Assembly (NCBI RefSeq): GCF_000745345.1
Contig: NZ_JQNR01000005.1
Location: 62,001 to 126,000 of the forward strand
From: Actinacidiphila yeochonensis CN732
GTDB lineage: Bacteria > Actinomycetota > Actinomycetes > Streptomycetales > Streptomycetaceae
Direction of reading: 5' to 3'
Length of the DNA: 64,000 nucleotides
Shown: positions 1 through 8,242 of the stretch, piece after piece
Position numbering within the stretch: the stretch's first letter is position 1
Layout: each line of letters starts with the position of its first letter
Program-made: the position numbers and the translations under genes
Notes under the pieces: generated by a model
Told to the model about the DNA's origin: nothing
The model's database searches: none
The model's input: the letters and a program-made list of their open reading frames with translations, nothing else

Positions 1-605
1 GCGGCCTGCCGGTCAACTTCGGCTCCGACGAGGTCACCCCCTCCTTCTCCGACTACGCGGACGTGCTGCGGGCCGAGGTGCCGGGGCTCTTCGACGGCCG
101 GTACGCGCTGGTGACCGAGTTCGGCCGCTCTGTGCTGGCCAAGAACGGCACGGTGCTGGCCCGGGTGGAGTACGCCAAGTCCTCGGGCGGCCGGCCGATC
201 GCGGTCACCCACGCCGGCGCCCAGGTCGCCACCCGCACGGTGTTCGTCCCCGACGCGTGGCCGATCCGGGTGCTGGCACTGGACGCGAAGGGCTCGGAGA
301 AGACCGGCGAGCCGGTCGTCCAGGACGTCGCCGGGCCGTGCTGCTTCGCCGGCGACCTGGTGGCCAGGGGCCGCGAGCTGCCGCTGCTGGAGTCCGGCGA
401 CCACGTGGCGCTGCTGGACACCGGGGCGTACTACTTCTCCAACCACTTCGCCTACAACTCGCTGCCCCGGCCGGCCGTGTACGGCTACACCGTGCGTCCG
501 GACGGCGGCGTGGACTTCGCGCCGGTGCGCGAGGCGCAGACGCAGGCGGAGGTCGTGGCGGAGAGCGGCGGCGGCCTGCCGCCGCTGCGCCGCGCGGGCG
601 CGTAG
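1..605 (+). CDS. PLP-dependent decarboxylase (Orn/DAP/Arg family 2), C-terminal part
   Basis: Only the last ~200 residues are in the window; the frame is open from base 3 and ends at TAG 603-605. It looks like the C-terminal beta-barrel of type III fold PLP decarboxylases (diaminopimelate/ornithine decarboxylase superfamily). The visible signatures are 'GPCCFAGDLVA', where the Cys sits in the family's active-site loop, then 'LESGD' and 'DTGAYYFSNHFAYNSLPRP', the family's conserved GAY...YN segment at the dimer interface. The PLP lysine lies upstream, outside the window. The tail after 'YGYTVRPDG' is variable. Specificity cannot be settled from this fragment: the Cys-Cys and 'AYYF' variants differ from typical LysA, so another amino-acid decarboxylase is likely. 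No terminator is obvious before the next, convergent gene. Confidence 0.8.
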   Translation, partial: GLPVNFGSDEVTPSFSDYADVLRAEVPGLFDGRYALVTEFGRSVLAKNGTVLARVEYAKSSGGRPIAVTHAGAQVATRTVFVPDAWPIRVLALDAKGSEKTGEPVVQDVAGPCCFAGDLVARGRELPLLESGDHVALLDTGAYYFSNHFAYNSLPRPAVYGYTVRPDGGVDFAPVREAQTQAEVVAESGGGLPPLRRAGA

Positions 606-770
606 CCGTCGTCCTCGGGCCGTCGTCCTCGGGCCGTTGGCCCTCGGGATGTGACGGGTGAAGGGGGCGCGGGCGGACCCGGTCGGCATCCGGCCCGCCC
701 GCGCCCCGGTCCGTGCCCTGTCCCGGTCCGCGCCCTTCCGCACCCGGCGCGCCGCTCTCGGGGGTTCCCG

Positions 771-1313
771 TCAGCCGCGGCGGGGGCCGCCACCCGGGGC
801 CGCGTCGCCCGCGGCGATCCCGGTGAGCTGGTAGAGCCCGGGGGCGCCGTCGGGCCGCACCCACAGCAGCGCCTCCCGCGAGCGCTCGATCCGCGCCACC
901 CGGCGGGAGCGCAGCCACAGGCCCGCGCCGGCGCCGCCCAGGAGCATCCCGGCCGCGCACGGCAGCACCAGGTTGGTCGCCGCGGCCACCAGGAAAGCGG
1001 CCAGCAGCCACCAGCGCCGACGGCGTATCCAGGCACGCGCGGTGACCCGGCGGTCCTGGAGGAAGGCGGTCTTCGCCGCCCGGGAGGCCGCGTTGGCCCG
1101 CTCCCCGTGCCGGCGGCCGCGCACCAGCAGCACCACGACCGCCGCGAGCAGGAACAGCGCCGCCCCGGCGAGCACTCCGATCCGCCGTCCGGTCGGGCTG
1201 AAGGTGACCGCCGTGCCCGGCAGGGCCGCGACCACACCCGCCCACCACAGCCATGTCCCGGCGGCGCGTACCGTCACCGCCACCCGTGCCAGCGTGTAGG
1301 CCCCGCGCACCAC
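771..1313 (-). CDS. Small integral membrane protein, unknown function
   Basis: 180 aa, GTG start at 1313 preceded by AAGGAGAG on the minus strand (about 9 nt spacing). Hydrophobic segments near residues 18-38, 46-66 and 103-135 suggest three or four membrane helices. The arginine-rich loops between them (residues 67-100) would be cytoplasmic by the positive-inside rule. The soluble C-terminus contains 'EALLWVRPDGAPGLYQLTG'. I do not recognise the family. It is divergent from the LAXTG surface-protein gene, with a 312-bp gap, and convergent with the decarboxylase. Nothing visible assigns a role. Confidence 0.7.
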   Translation of the reverse strand: MVRGAYTLARVAVTVRAAGTWLWWAGVVAALPGTAVTFSPTGRRIGVLAGAALFLLAAVVVLLVRGRRHGERANAASRAAKTAFLQDRRVTARAWIRRRRWWLLAAFLVAAATNLVLPCAAGMLLGGAGAGLWLRSRRVARIERSREALLWVRPDGAPGLYQLTGIAAGDAAPGGGPRRG

Positions 1314-1625
1314 GTCTCAGCTCTCCTTCCCCGGTCCGTCCCGGTTCGTCCGGGCTCGCCCCGAGTCATCCGGATCGTCCGGTTTGCCCCGGTCCACCCC
1401 GGGTCATCCCGTCGTCCACCGTCCGGCCCCGCCCAGGACCCCGCGCAGCAGGCGGCGGCACCGGACGGAGCACGCTGGGGACGGAGAGTACTTCGCCAAT
1501 CTCAGATTTCGGTGAGAGAGCCGGGAGGCGGGAAGGCTCCCGGAATCAGGCGACGCGGATCTCCGCGCGCGGCGCAACCTTCGGCCGGGCTCACGTGTCG
1601 TGTTGAGTGTTCCAGGGAGGGATCG
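1314..1625. other. Divergent intergenic region with degenerate TCCGG-rich repeats
   Basis: Gene-free stretch between two divergent genes, so both promoters should lie here. Positions ~1328-1415 hold degenerate short repeats built on CCGGTC/TCCGG units. Nearer the LAXTG gene the sequence is less GC-rich (~1495-1512), but I cannot pick a convincing -35/-10 pair. Confidence 0.4.
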
Positions 1626-3287
1626 TTGACGACGATGGGGGACCGCACTGTGAACATCAGCCACCGGCGCGCCGGAGGCGCCGCGCTGGCGGCCGCCCTG
1701 ACCGCCGTGACCGCCACGGCCGCGGCGCTGGCCGGCCCGGCCCGTGCCGACGACGGCCCGGTGCTCCACCTTTCCGGCGCCGCCTCCGTCGGGCTGAGCC
1801 TGCCGCCGGACGACGGCGGCCGGCTCGACTGGGACCTGGACACCCAGGGCGGCACCGTCCACGACCTGCACGTCACCGTGGACCTCACGGGCGTCGCCGG
1901 CTTCGCCGCCTCGCCGGACGGCAACTGCTCGGCGGACCTGTGCGCCTGGGACCGGGGCGAGGCCGACGCGGACGGCGCCGACGGAGTGCTGGACCTGCGG
2001 GCGGCGCCGGACGCGGCGCCCGGCAGCACCGGCACGGCCGTGGTCACCGCGACCGCCGCCGACGCGACGATCAGCGGCTACACCGTCCAGGTCACCGTCG
2101 GCGGTGCCGAAAGCGGCGGCAGCGTCGGCCTGGTGGTGGGCGGCAGCCCCGCCACCGTGGCCGGCGCCGTCCCCGGCAGTACGATCAGCGCGCCGCTGAC
2201 CATCGCCGACAACGGCTCGCTGGCCTCCACCGCGACGGACTGGACGTTCGCGGTCTCGCCGGGCCTGTCCTTCGCCCAGAAGTTCGCCAACTGCGACTAC
2301 AGCACCGGCACCGGCCCGGCCGACGACAGCGCGGGCCGGACGGTCGAGCTGGCCACCTGCCACTTCACCACGCCGGTGGCGCCGGGGAGGAGGTACGCGC
2401 TGTCCACCCCGTTGAAGCTGAAGGTCGGGAGGTCGGCGCTCTTCGAGTTCCTCAGCTACCAGGCGGTGTCCACCTCCTCGGACACGCCGGCTCCGACCAC
2501 CGGGGCGTCCGGGACACGGCTCGGGCTGGTCGCCGACGGCAGCGCGCCCGCCGGCGGCCGGACGCACGCCGAGTGGGTGGTGAACGCCGCCAACACCGCC
2601 GACCTCGCGGTCACCGGCGCCACCGTGACGGCCGCTCCCGGCGGCACGGCCGCCCTCACCGCCACGGTCACGAACCACGGCCCGGCCTCGGTCGCCCCCC
2701 TGACCCGCGACGACCGGCTCAGCCTGCTCGTCGACATCCCGAAGGGCACCACGGCCACCACCGTGCCCGCCGGCTGCGGGCGGTGGGCCGGCGGCGGCAG
2801 CGGCGGCGAGCCGGTGCCGGGCGCGTCGCAGTACCTCTGCGCCCTGGACCAGCCCTTCGACTCCGGCCACAGCGAGAAGGTGTCGTTCACCGTCACGGTG
2901 GACGCCGACGCCCCCGCCACGACGACCGGCGACGTCCGGCCGCTGCTCGCCGACGGCGGCCTGCCCGCGTACGACACCGACGCCTCCGACAGCACCGGCC
3001 GGTTCACGGTGGACGTCTCCGCCCCCGCCGCGACCGCCGTCGGCACGACGGCCCGCACCGGCGGGTCCTCGGCCGCCGGCCGCACCCCGGCCGCGCCCTC
3101 GTCGGCGGCGCCCACCCCGCCGGACGGCTCCGGCGGCGGTTCGTCCTCCGGCGGGCCGGGCTCCCTCGCCTCGACCGGCGGCAAGGGCAGCGCCCTGCTG
3201 GCCTGGCTCGGCGCCGCGGCGCTGGCCTTCGGCGGGGCCGCCTTCGCGCTCTCCCGGGTCCGCCGGGGCCGTACCGCCGGCGCCTGA
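1626..3287 (+). CDS. Secreted cell-wall-anchored protein with LAXTG sortase signal
   Basis: About 553 aa. TTG at 1626 is preferred because AGGGAGGG (1614-1621) lies at ideal spacing; in-frame ATG (1635) and GTG (1650) are alternatives and leave the protein essentially unchanged. The N-terminus is a Sec signal peptide: basic 'SHRRAGG', an Ala/Leu-rich core, then 'GPARADD'. The body is rich in Thr, Ala and Gly. It has paired Cys (e.g. 'GNCSADLCAWD') and a stretch 'ALTATVTNHGPASVAPL' reminiscent of DUF11/CARDB beta-sandwich modules. The C-terminus has a Ser/Pro/Gly linker, the sortase motif LASTG, one hydrophobic helix and the basic tail 'SRVRRGRT'. This matches the LAXTG signals used by class E sortases of Streptomyces, so the protein is inferred to be linked to peptidoglycan. 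No sortase gene is nearby. Confidence 0.88.
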   Translation: MTTMGDRTVNISHRRAGGAALAAALTAVTATAAALAGPARADDGPVLHLSGAASVGLSLPPDDGGRLDWDLDTQGGTVHDLHVTVDLTGVAGFAASPDGNCSADLCAWDRGEADADGADGVLDLRAAPDAAPGSTGTAVVTATAADATISGYTVQVTVGGAESGGSVGLVVGGSPATVAGAVPGSTISAPLTIADNGSLASTATDWTFAVSPGLSFAQKFANCDYSTGTGPADDSAGRTVELATCHFTTPVAPGRRYALSTPLKLKVGRSALFEFLSYQAVSTSSDTPAPTTGASGTRLGLVADGSAPAGGRTHAEWVVNAANTADLAVTGATVTAAPGGTAALTATVTNHGPASVAPLTRDDRLSLLVDIPKGTTATTVPAGCGRWAGGGSGGEPVPGASQYLCALDQPFDSGHSEKVSFTVTVDADAPATTTGDVRPLLADGGLPAYDTDASDSTGRFTVDVSAPAATAVGTTARTGGSSAAGRTPAAPSSAAPTPPDGSGGGSSSGGPGSLASTGGKGSALLAWLGAAALAFGGAAFALSRVRRGRTAGA

Positions 3288-3520
3288 CCCGACTCGCGCC
3301 GCGCCGCCCCCGGTGCGGGGGGGCAGCGGCGCCCTCCACCCGTACCGGTTCCGCGTGAGAACGTGCGGCCGGGCAGCCCCGTTCGGACGCCGCGCACGGC
3401 CGGGAGACAGAAGCGGAAACGGCCCGGGGCCGGGCAGGCGGTGTGCCTGCCCGGCCCCGGGCCGGTGGACGCGGGCGGCCGGCGCCCGCGTCCGTCGTTC
3501 GTACGGTCGGTCCCGCGCGG

Positions 3521-5692
3521 TCAGCGCCGCCCGGTCTCGTCCAGCTCCGGCAGGCCCTCCGCCTCGGGGCCGGCGGAAGCGACGGCGCCCGGCGTCTTCG
3601 CACGGTCCGCGTGGCCGGGCCACCAGGCCGCGTGGCCGATCAGCGCGGTCAGAGCGGGCGTGAAGAACATCGCCATGACGAACGCGGCGACCACGATGCC
3701 GAAGGCGATGGCGAAGCCCATCTGGGTCAGGAAGGAGTTGCCGCCGAGCGTCAGCGTGGCGAAGGTCGCGGCCAGGATGAAGCCGGCCGAGGCGATCGTC
3801 GGACCGGCGTGCTTGAGCGCCTCCGCGGCCGCCTCACGCGGCTCGCGGCCCTCCTGCGCCTCCTCCCGGAGCCGGGCGACCATCAGGATGTTGTAGTCCG
3901 TGCCGATCGCCACCACGAACAAATACATGATGATCGGCAGCATGAACATCAGGCCGTCGCCGCGGCCGAAGAGCAGCACCGTCGTGCCCAGCGTGGCGCC
4001 GAAGCCGAGGGCCACGGAGATGATCAGGAACCACGGCGCGACGAGGCTGCGCAGCAGCAGGCACAGGATCAGCAGGATCAGGATCGCGGCCACCGGGAAG
4101 ACCGTGCGGTAGTCGTGGTTGACGGCCGCGTTGATGTCCCGGTAGATCGCGGAGGTGCCGCCGACCACCGCCTCGGTGCCGGACGGGGCGTCGGCCTTGG
4201 CCAGGGTCCGCAGGTCGCCGACGGCCGAGATCGCCTTGTCGCTGGCGCCGCTGTACTTGAGCGTCAGGTTGAACAGGGCGGTGGTGTGGTCCTTGCTCAG
4301 CCCGGTCGTCGGGTCGAAGGCCGCGGTGGCCACGCCCGGCGCGCCGGCCAGCTTGTCCTTGAAGGCGTTGAAGTCCACACCGTCCAGCGACTTGCCGTCG
4401 GAGCGGACGAGGTAGACGGACGTCGGGTCGGCGGCGCCGGCCGAGTACGCCTTGACCATGCTGTCCTGGACGACCATGGACTCGGCGGTCTTGGGGATGG
4501 AGGTGGAGGCCAGGTCGAAGTTGGCCTTGAAGCCCAGGGCGCCCGCGGTCAGCGCCAGAAGCACCACGCCGGAGACCAGGGCGGCGATGCCCGGACGGCG
4601 GCCGACGGCGCGGCCGATGGCGGCGAAGCGCGCGTTGGCCGGCTCCTGCTGCCACTTCTTGCCGGGCCAGAACAGCGCCTTCGGCGGGATGAGCGAGCAG
4701 ATCGCCGGGAAGAGGGTCAGACCGGCCAGCAGGGTGACCGCGACCAGGATGGCCAGGGCCGGGCCGAGCTGGGTGAGGAAGCCGAGCGTGGACAGCGAGA
4801 GCGCGAGGAACGAGGCGATGACCACGCCGGCCGCCGAGGCGATGGCCTCACCGACCTTCGCGACCGCGTTGACCATGGCCTGCTTGGGTTCGTCACCCGC
4901 CCGCAGCCGTTCCCGGTACCGGAACATCAGGAACAGGAAGTAGTCGGTGCCCACGCCGAGGACCACCACGACCAGCAGCGAGGACAGCGAGCTGTTGGCC
5001 TTGAGGTCGAACACCTTGGTGGCGTCGGCGATCAGTCCGTTGGCGGTCAGGTAGACCACGGCGGTCAGCACGATCAGCGGCAGGAACGCGATGATCGGCG
5101 AACGGAAGATCAGCAGCAGCGTGATGATGATGATCAGCACGGAGCCGAGGAAGGCGACCTTCGACGAGTTGCCGCTGGCGTCCTGCTGGTCCAGGCCCTG
5201 GGCGGCCTGACCACCCAGCAGCACCTTCAGGTCGGTGCCCTTGGCGAGGTCCTTGGCGTCGGCGCGCAGCGTCTTCGCCGCGTCGGCCTGCTTGGGCTGG
5301 CCGGCCGAGTTCTTGTCCATCTGGACCAGGGCGTCGGTGTACTTGCCGTCCTTCGACGGGGTACCGGGGATCACCCGCTGGACCTGGTCGATCTTCTTGG
5401 CGCCCAGCTTCGAGGTGATCTGCTGGATGTCGGTCTTGTCAGCGGCGGTCAGCTTGCCGCCGTCCTCGCGCTGGTAGAGCACGATCGCGGCCGGGCTGAA
5501 CGCCTGCGGGAACGCCTTCTCCTGGAGGTCCATCGCCTTGATGGACTGGTAGCTCTTGGGCAGGAAGCTGCTCTCGTCGGAGTTCGACGGCAGGCTCGGC
5601 GCCGTGGCGGCGATCGCGACGGCGGCGACCACCCACGCGACGATCGTCCAGACGGGATGGCGGACGACGACGCGTCCGATGCGGTGGAACAT
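3521..5692 (-). CDS. MMPL-family (RND superfamily) transporter
   Basis: 723 aa. ATG start with GGAGG about 9 nt upstream. The layout is the duplicated RND one: TM1 at residues ~13-32, an extracytoplasmic domain, then five helices; a second set begins around residue 375. Both halves carry the MMPL motif 'GxGTDY' ('LGVGTDYFLFLMFRYRE' and 'AIGTDYNILMVARLRE'). In the family these aspartates lie in the helices that carry the proton relay, and MMPL proteins export lipids, polyketides or drugs. The substrate here is unknown. The gene is downstream of and co-oriented with the MatB-like acyl-CoA synthetase, 260 bp away, which hints at an acyl or lipid substrate. An AT-rich patch (tttacatata, 5791-5800) in that gap could belong to its own promoter. 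Confidence 0.9.
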   Translation of the reverse strand: MFHRIGRVVVRHPVWTIVAWVVAAVAIAATAPSLPSNSDESSFLPKSYQSIKAMDLQEKAFPQAFSPAAIVLYQREDGGKLTAADKTDIQQITSKLGAKKIDQVQRVIPGTPSKDGKYTDALVQMDKNSAGQPKQADAAKTLRADAKDLAKGTDLKVLLGGQAAQGLDQQDASGNSSKVAFLGSVLIIIITLLLIFRSPIIAFLPLIVLTAVVYLTANGLIADATKVFDLKANSSLSSLLVVVVLGVGTDYFLFLMFRYRERLRAGDEPKQAMVNAVAKVGEAIASAAGVVIASFLALSLSTLGFLTQLGPALAILVAVTLLAGLTLFPAICSLIPPKALFWPGKKWQQEPANARFAAIGRAVGRRPGIAALVSGVVLLALTAGALGFKANFDLASTSIPKTAESMVVQDSMVKAYSAGAADPTSVYLVRSDGKSLDGVDFNAFKDKLAGAPGVATAAFDPTTGLSKDHTTALFNLTLKYSGASDKAISAVGDLRTLAKADAPSGTEAVVGGTSAIYRDINAAVNHDYRTVFPVAAILILLILCLLLRSLVAPWFLIISVALGFGATLGTTVLLFGRGDGLMFMLPIIMYLFVVAIGTDYNILMVARLREEAQEGREPREAAAEALKHAGPTIASAGFILAATFATLTLGGNSFLTQMGFAIAFGIVVAAFVMAMFFTPALTALIGHAAWWPGHADRAKTPGAVASAGPEAEGLPELDETGRR

Positions 5693-5952
5693 GCGGTGCT
5701 GCCTCCATGGCAGGGACGTATCACCGCCGCCCTTCGGAGCGGAACCCGGGCATCGGCGACTCGGACGGCGCGGGGAGCGCCGACCGGAGGTTTACATATA
5801 GGTGGGTTGTCGCCCCAGATCTTACTTGCCGCCCGGCTAGCGACAAACGGCGACCCCGAGCCGGGCACACCGTCACACCATCACGCCATCGCACCGTTAC
5901 GTCGCGGCAACGTACGTCGTCACAGCGGCGGCAGCGGCCACTTCCGCCGCCG

Positions 5953-7284
5953 TCACAGCGGGGGCAGCAGCCGCTTCTGCGGCTTCCCCATCGCGTTGCG
6001 CGGCAGCTCGGACAGGAACCGCACCGCCCGGGGGCGCTTGTGCGCCGACAGCCGGGTCGCCACGAACTCGGTGAGCTCGCCCTCGGCCACCCCGTCGGCG
6101 ACCACGTAGGCCACCACCTGCTGGCCGAGGTCGGGATGCGGCGCCCCCACCACCGCGGCCTCGCGCACCGCCGGGTGGGCGAGCAGGGCGTTCTCCACCT
6201 CGCCGGCGCCGATCCGGTAGCCGCCGGACTTGATGAGGTCGGTGGAGGCGCGGCCGACGATCCGGTGGGTGCCGTCGGGGTCGATGGCGGCGATGTCCCC
6301 GGTGCGGAACCAGCCGTCGCCGGTGAACGCCTCGGCGGTGGCCGCCGGGCGGCCGAGGTAGCCGTCGAAGAGCGTGGGGCCGGTCAGCTGGAGTTCGCCG
6401 ACGCCGTCGACCGGGTCGGCGATCCGCGTGGTGATCCCCGGCAGCGGGGTGCCGACCGCGCCCGGCCGGCGGGGGCCGTCCGCGCGGGCGCTGACGGTGA
6501 TCAGCGACTCCGTCATCCCGTACCGCTCCACCGGCTCGTGCCCGGACAGCGCGCGCAGGCCCTCGAAGACCGGCGCGGGCAGCGGCGCGGAGCCCGAGAC
6601 CAGCAGCCGGGCCGGGGCGAGCGCCCGGGCCGCGGCCTCGTCGCGCACCACCCGGTGCCACACGGTCGGCACGCCGAAGTAGAGGGTGCCGCCGGCCGCC
6701 GCGTAGGCCGCCGGGGTGGGCCGCCCGGTGTGCACCAGCGCGCTGCCCGTCCGCAGCGCGCCCAGCACGCCGAGCACCAGGCCGTGCACGTGGAACAGCG
6801 GCAGGCCGTGCACCAGGGTGTCCTCCGCGGTCCACTGCCACGCCCCCGCGAGCGCGTCGAGGTCGGCGGCGACGGCCGCGCGCGAGAGGACCACGCCCTT
6901 GGGCGCCCCGGTGGTGCCCGAGGTGTAGAGGATCAGCGCGGGTCCGTCGGCGGGCTGCCCGGCGAAGTCGGCGCGTTCGGCGAAGTCCACCGGCAGGAGT
7001 TCGGCGCCGGAGTCGCGCAGCAGGTGCTCGCGCTCGGCCGGCCCGGCGTCCGGCGCGACGGGCACCACGGGCACCCCCGCGAGCAGCCCGCCGACCACCG
7101 CCGCCACCGTCTCCAGCGAGGGCGTGGCCTCCACCGCGAACGCCCGGAGCCCGGACGCCCGCCGGGCCACCGCCCCGGCCGCGCCCAGCAGTTCCTCGTA
7201 GCCGCACGCGCGGCCGTCCACCCGCAGCGCGTCCGGGCGGTCGGCGTCCCCGTGGAGCGCGGTGAGCAGCGGCGGTGCGGTCAT
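5953..7284 (-). CDS. Acyl-CoA synthetase, malonyl-CoA synthetase (MatB)-like
   Basis: 443 aa, ANL adenylating superfamily. ATG start with GGAGG 7 nt upstream. Signatures in order: P-loop 'LILYTSGTTGAPKG' (residues ~117-130), 'GLPLFHVHGLVLG' (~160-172), 'YGMTES' (255-260), 'GDGWFRTGD' (D330, binds ribose), hinge 'STDLIKSGGYRIGAGEVE', and C-terminal 'PRNAMGKPQK' carrying the catalytic lysine. Compared with what I remember of Streptomyces MatB, the 'HGLPLFHVHGLVLG' and 'SGGYRIGAGE' blocks are nearly identical, and MatB keeps a small dicarboxylate pocket. It would then make malonyl- or methylmalonyl-CoA from the free acid and ATP, but a medium-chain acid substrate is possible. It may be cotranscribed with the MMPL gene. 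The C-terminus has a short alanine/proline-rich end. Confidence 0.85.
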   Translation of the reverse strand: MTAPPLLTALHGDADRPDALRVDGRACGYEELLGAAGAVARRASGLRAFAVEATPSLETVAAVVGGLLAGVPVVPVAPDAGPAEREHLLRDSGAELLPVDFAERADFAGQPADGPALILYTSGTTGAPKGVVLSRAAVAADLDALAGAWQWTAEDTLVHGLPLFHVHGLVLGVLGALRTGSALVHTGRPTPAAYAAAGGTLYFGVPTVWHRVVRDEAAARALAPARLLVSGSAPLPAPVFEGLRALSGHEPVERYGMTESLITVSARADGPRRPGAVGTPLPGITTRIADPVDGVGELQLTGPTLFDGYLGRPAATAEAFTGDGWFRTGDIAAIDPDGTHRIVGRASTDLIKSGGYRIGAGEVENALLAHPAVREAAVVGAPHPDLGQQVVAYVVADGVAEGELTEFVATRLSAHKRPRAVRFLSELPRNAMGKPQKRLLPPL

Positions 7285-7370
7285 GGGCGTCCTCCGTCAG
7301 GGCGGGCCCCCGGAGGAAACCGGGGGATAGCCCCAGTGTCACCCACCGGCGCGGCCCCTACCGTTGCGCC

Positions 7371-7784
7371 ATGGACGCCCGCGACGCTGAGCTGAAGAAG
7401 GAACTCTCCGCGACCCTCCAGGCGCGCAAGGACCTCGGGGAGGAGTACGAGTCGGAGCTCGTCGACTCGTTCATGGACACAGTCGCCCACCGGCTCGACA
7501 GCCGGGTCGAGCAGCGGGTGCGACGCGAGCTGGCCCAGCAGCAGACGGCGGCGGCCCGCGCGGGCCGCCGTCCCGCCGGGCCCGGCCCCCACCCCGGCTT
7601 CGCCCGCTACGGCGTCCTGGCCTTCACGCTGGTCGCGGCGATCCCGCTGTCCGCGATCGCCGCGGCCCAGGCCGGCGCGGCGGGCCTGTTCATCTGCTGG
7701 GCGGGCATCGTGGGCGTCAACCTCGCCCAGACCCTGACCTCCTGGCTCGGCCGCGACCACCCGGCGGGCCGGGACGACGACTGA
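7371..7784 (+). CDS. Small membrane protein with N-terminal coiled coil
   Basis: 137 aa from ATG 7371; an upstream in-frame start exists, but translation from there gives no conserved-looking sequence. Residues 1-50 are charged and helical ('DAELKKELSATLQARKDLG', 'DSFMDTVAHRLDSRVEQRV') and likely form a coiled coil. A Pro/Arg linker follows, then two hydrophobic segments (~77-98 and ~102-122), giving a hairpin anchored in the membrane. The start is 86 bp from that of the divergently transcribed acyl-CoA synthetase. Streptomycetes commonly carry such 'integral membrane protein' genes; no function can be assigned. Confidence 0.8.
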   Translation: MDARDAELKKELSATLQARKDLGEEYESELVDSFMDTVAHRLDSRVEQRVRRELAQQQTAAARAGRRPAGPGPHPGFARYGVLAFTLVAAIPLSAIAAAQAGAAGLFICWAGIVGVNLAQTLTSWLGRDHPAGRDDD

Positions 7785-8242
7785 GCGGGGCTCGGCGGGC
7801 TCGGGCGGGGGCTCGGCGGCCGCTGGACGGGGACCGCGAGCGGCGGGCGGGCCGCGGCCGCGCGGCAGGCCGGGAAAGAGAATGGGGCGGGGCCCGCCGC
7901 ACCCCCGGGGCGAGTGCCCGGGGGGCGGGACGACGGCGGTCCCCGCCGGGACGCGGGGCCGGGTCAGGGCCGGGCCTGCACGTCCGGGTCACCATGGAGT
8001 CCGGGAGCCGCTCCGGAAGCCTTGGCGCCATTCAGGTGTCGCGCGTCCGGGTGAACCGTCCGCCTTGCGACCCCTTAAAGGTGCCGGACGCGTGTTAAGC
8101 CCGTGCTGCGTGGACGTGACGCGGGTGTACCAGTTCCGTGGGCATACGGGGCTTCCAGGGGTACACGGGGCCCGCCCAGCCACGCGGGCGCCGCGCGCCG
8201 CCATGAAGAGCCACCATGAGGAGCCGCCGTCAGGGACCGCCG
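7785..8242. other. Gene-free convergent region
   Basis: Between two convergent genes. It is very GC-rich near 7785-7930, then mixed. I see no ORF with plausible codon use and no clear hairpin terminator. Short near-repeats of 'agccgccgtcagg' occur at ~8221-8260, running into the end of the cystathionine beta-synthase gene. Confidence 0.4.

Noticed and set aside
651..1625. N-terminal extension of the LAXTG gene by 300+ codons
   Set aside because: It runs antisense to the 771-1313 membrane-protein gene, is Arg/Pro-rich, and the signal peptide begins at 1626-1650.
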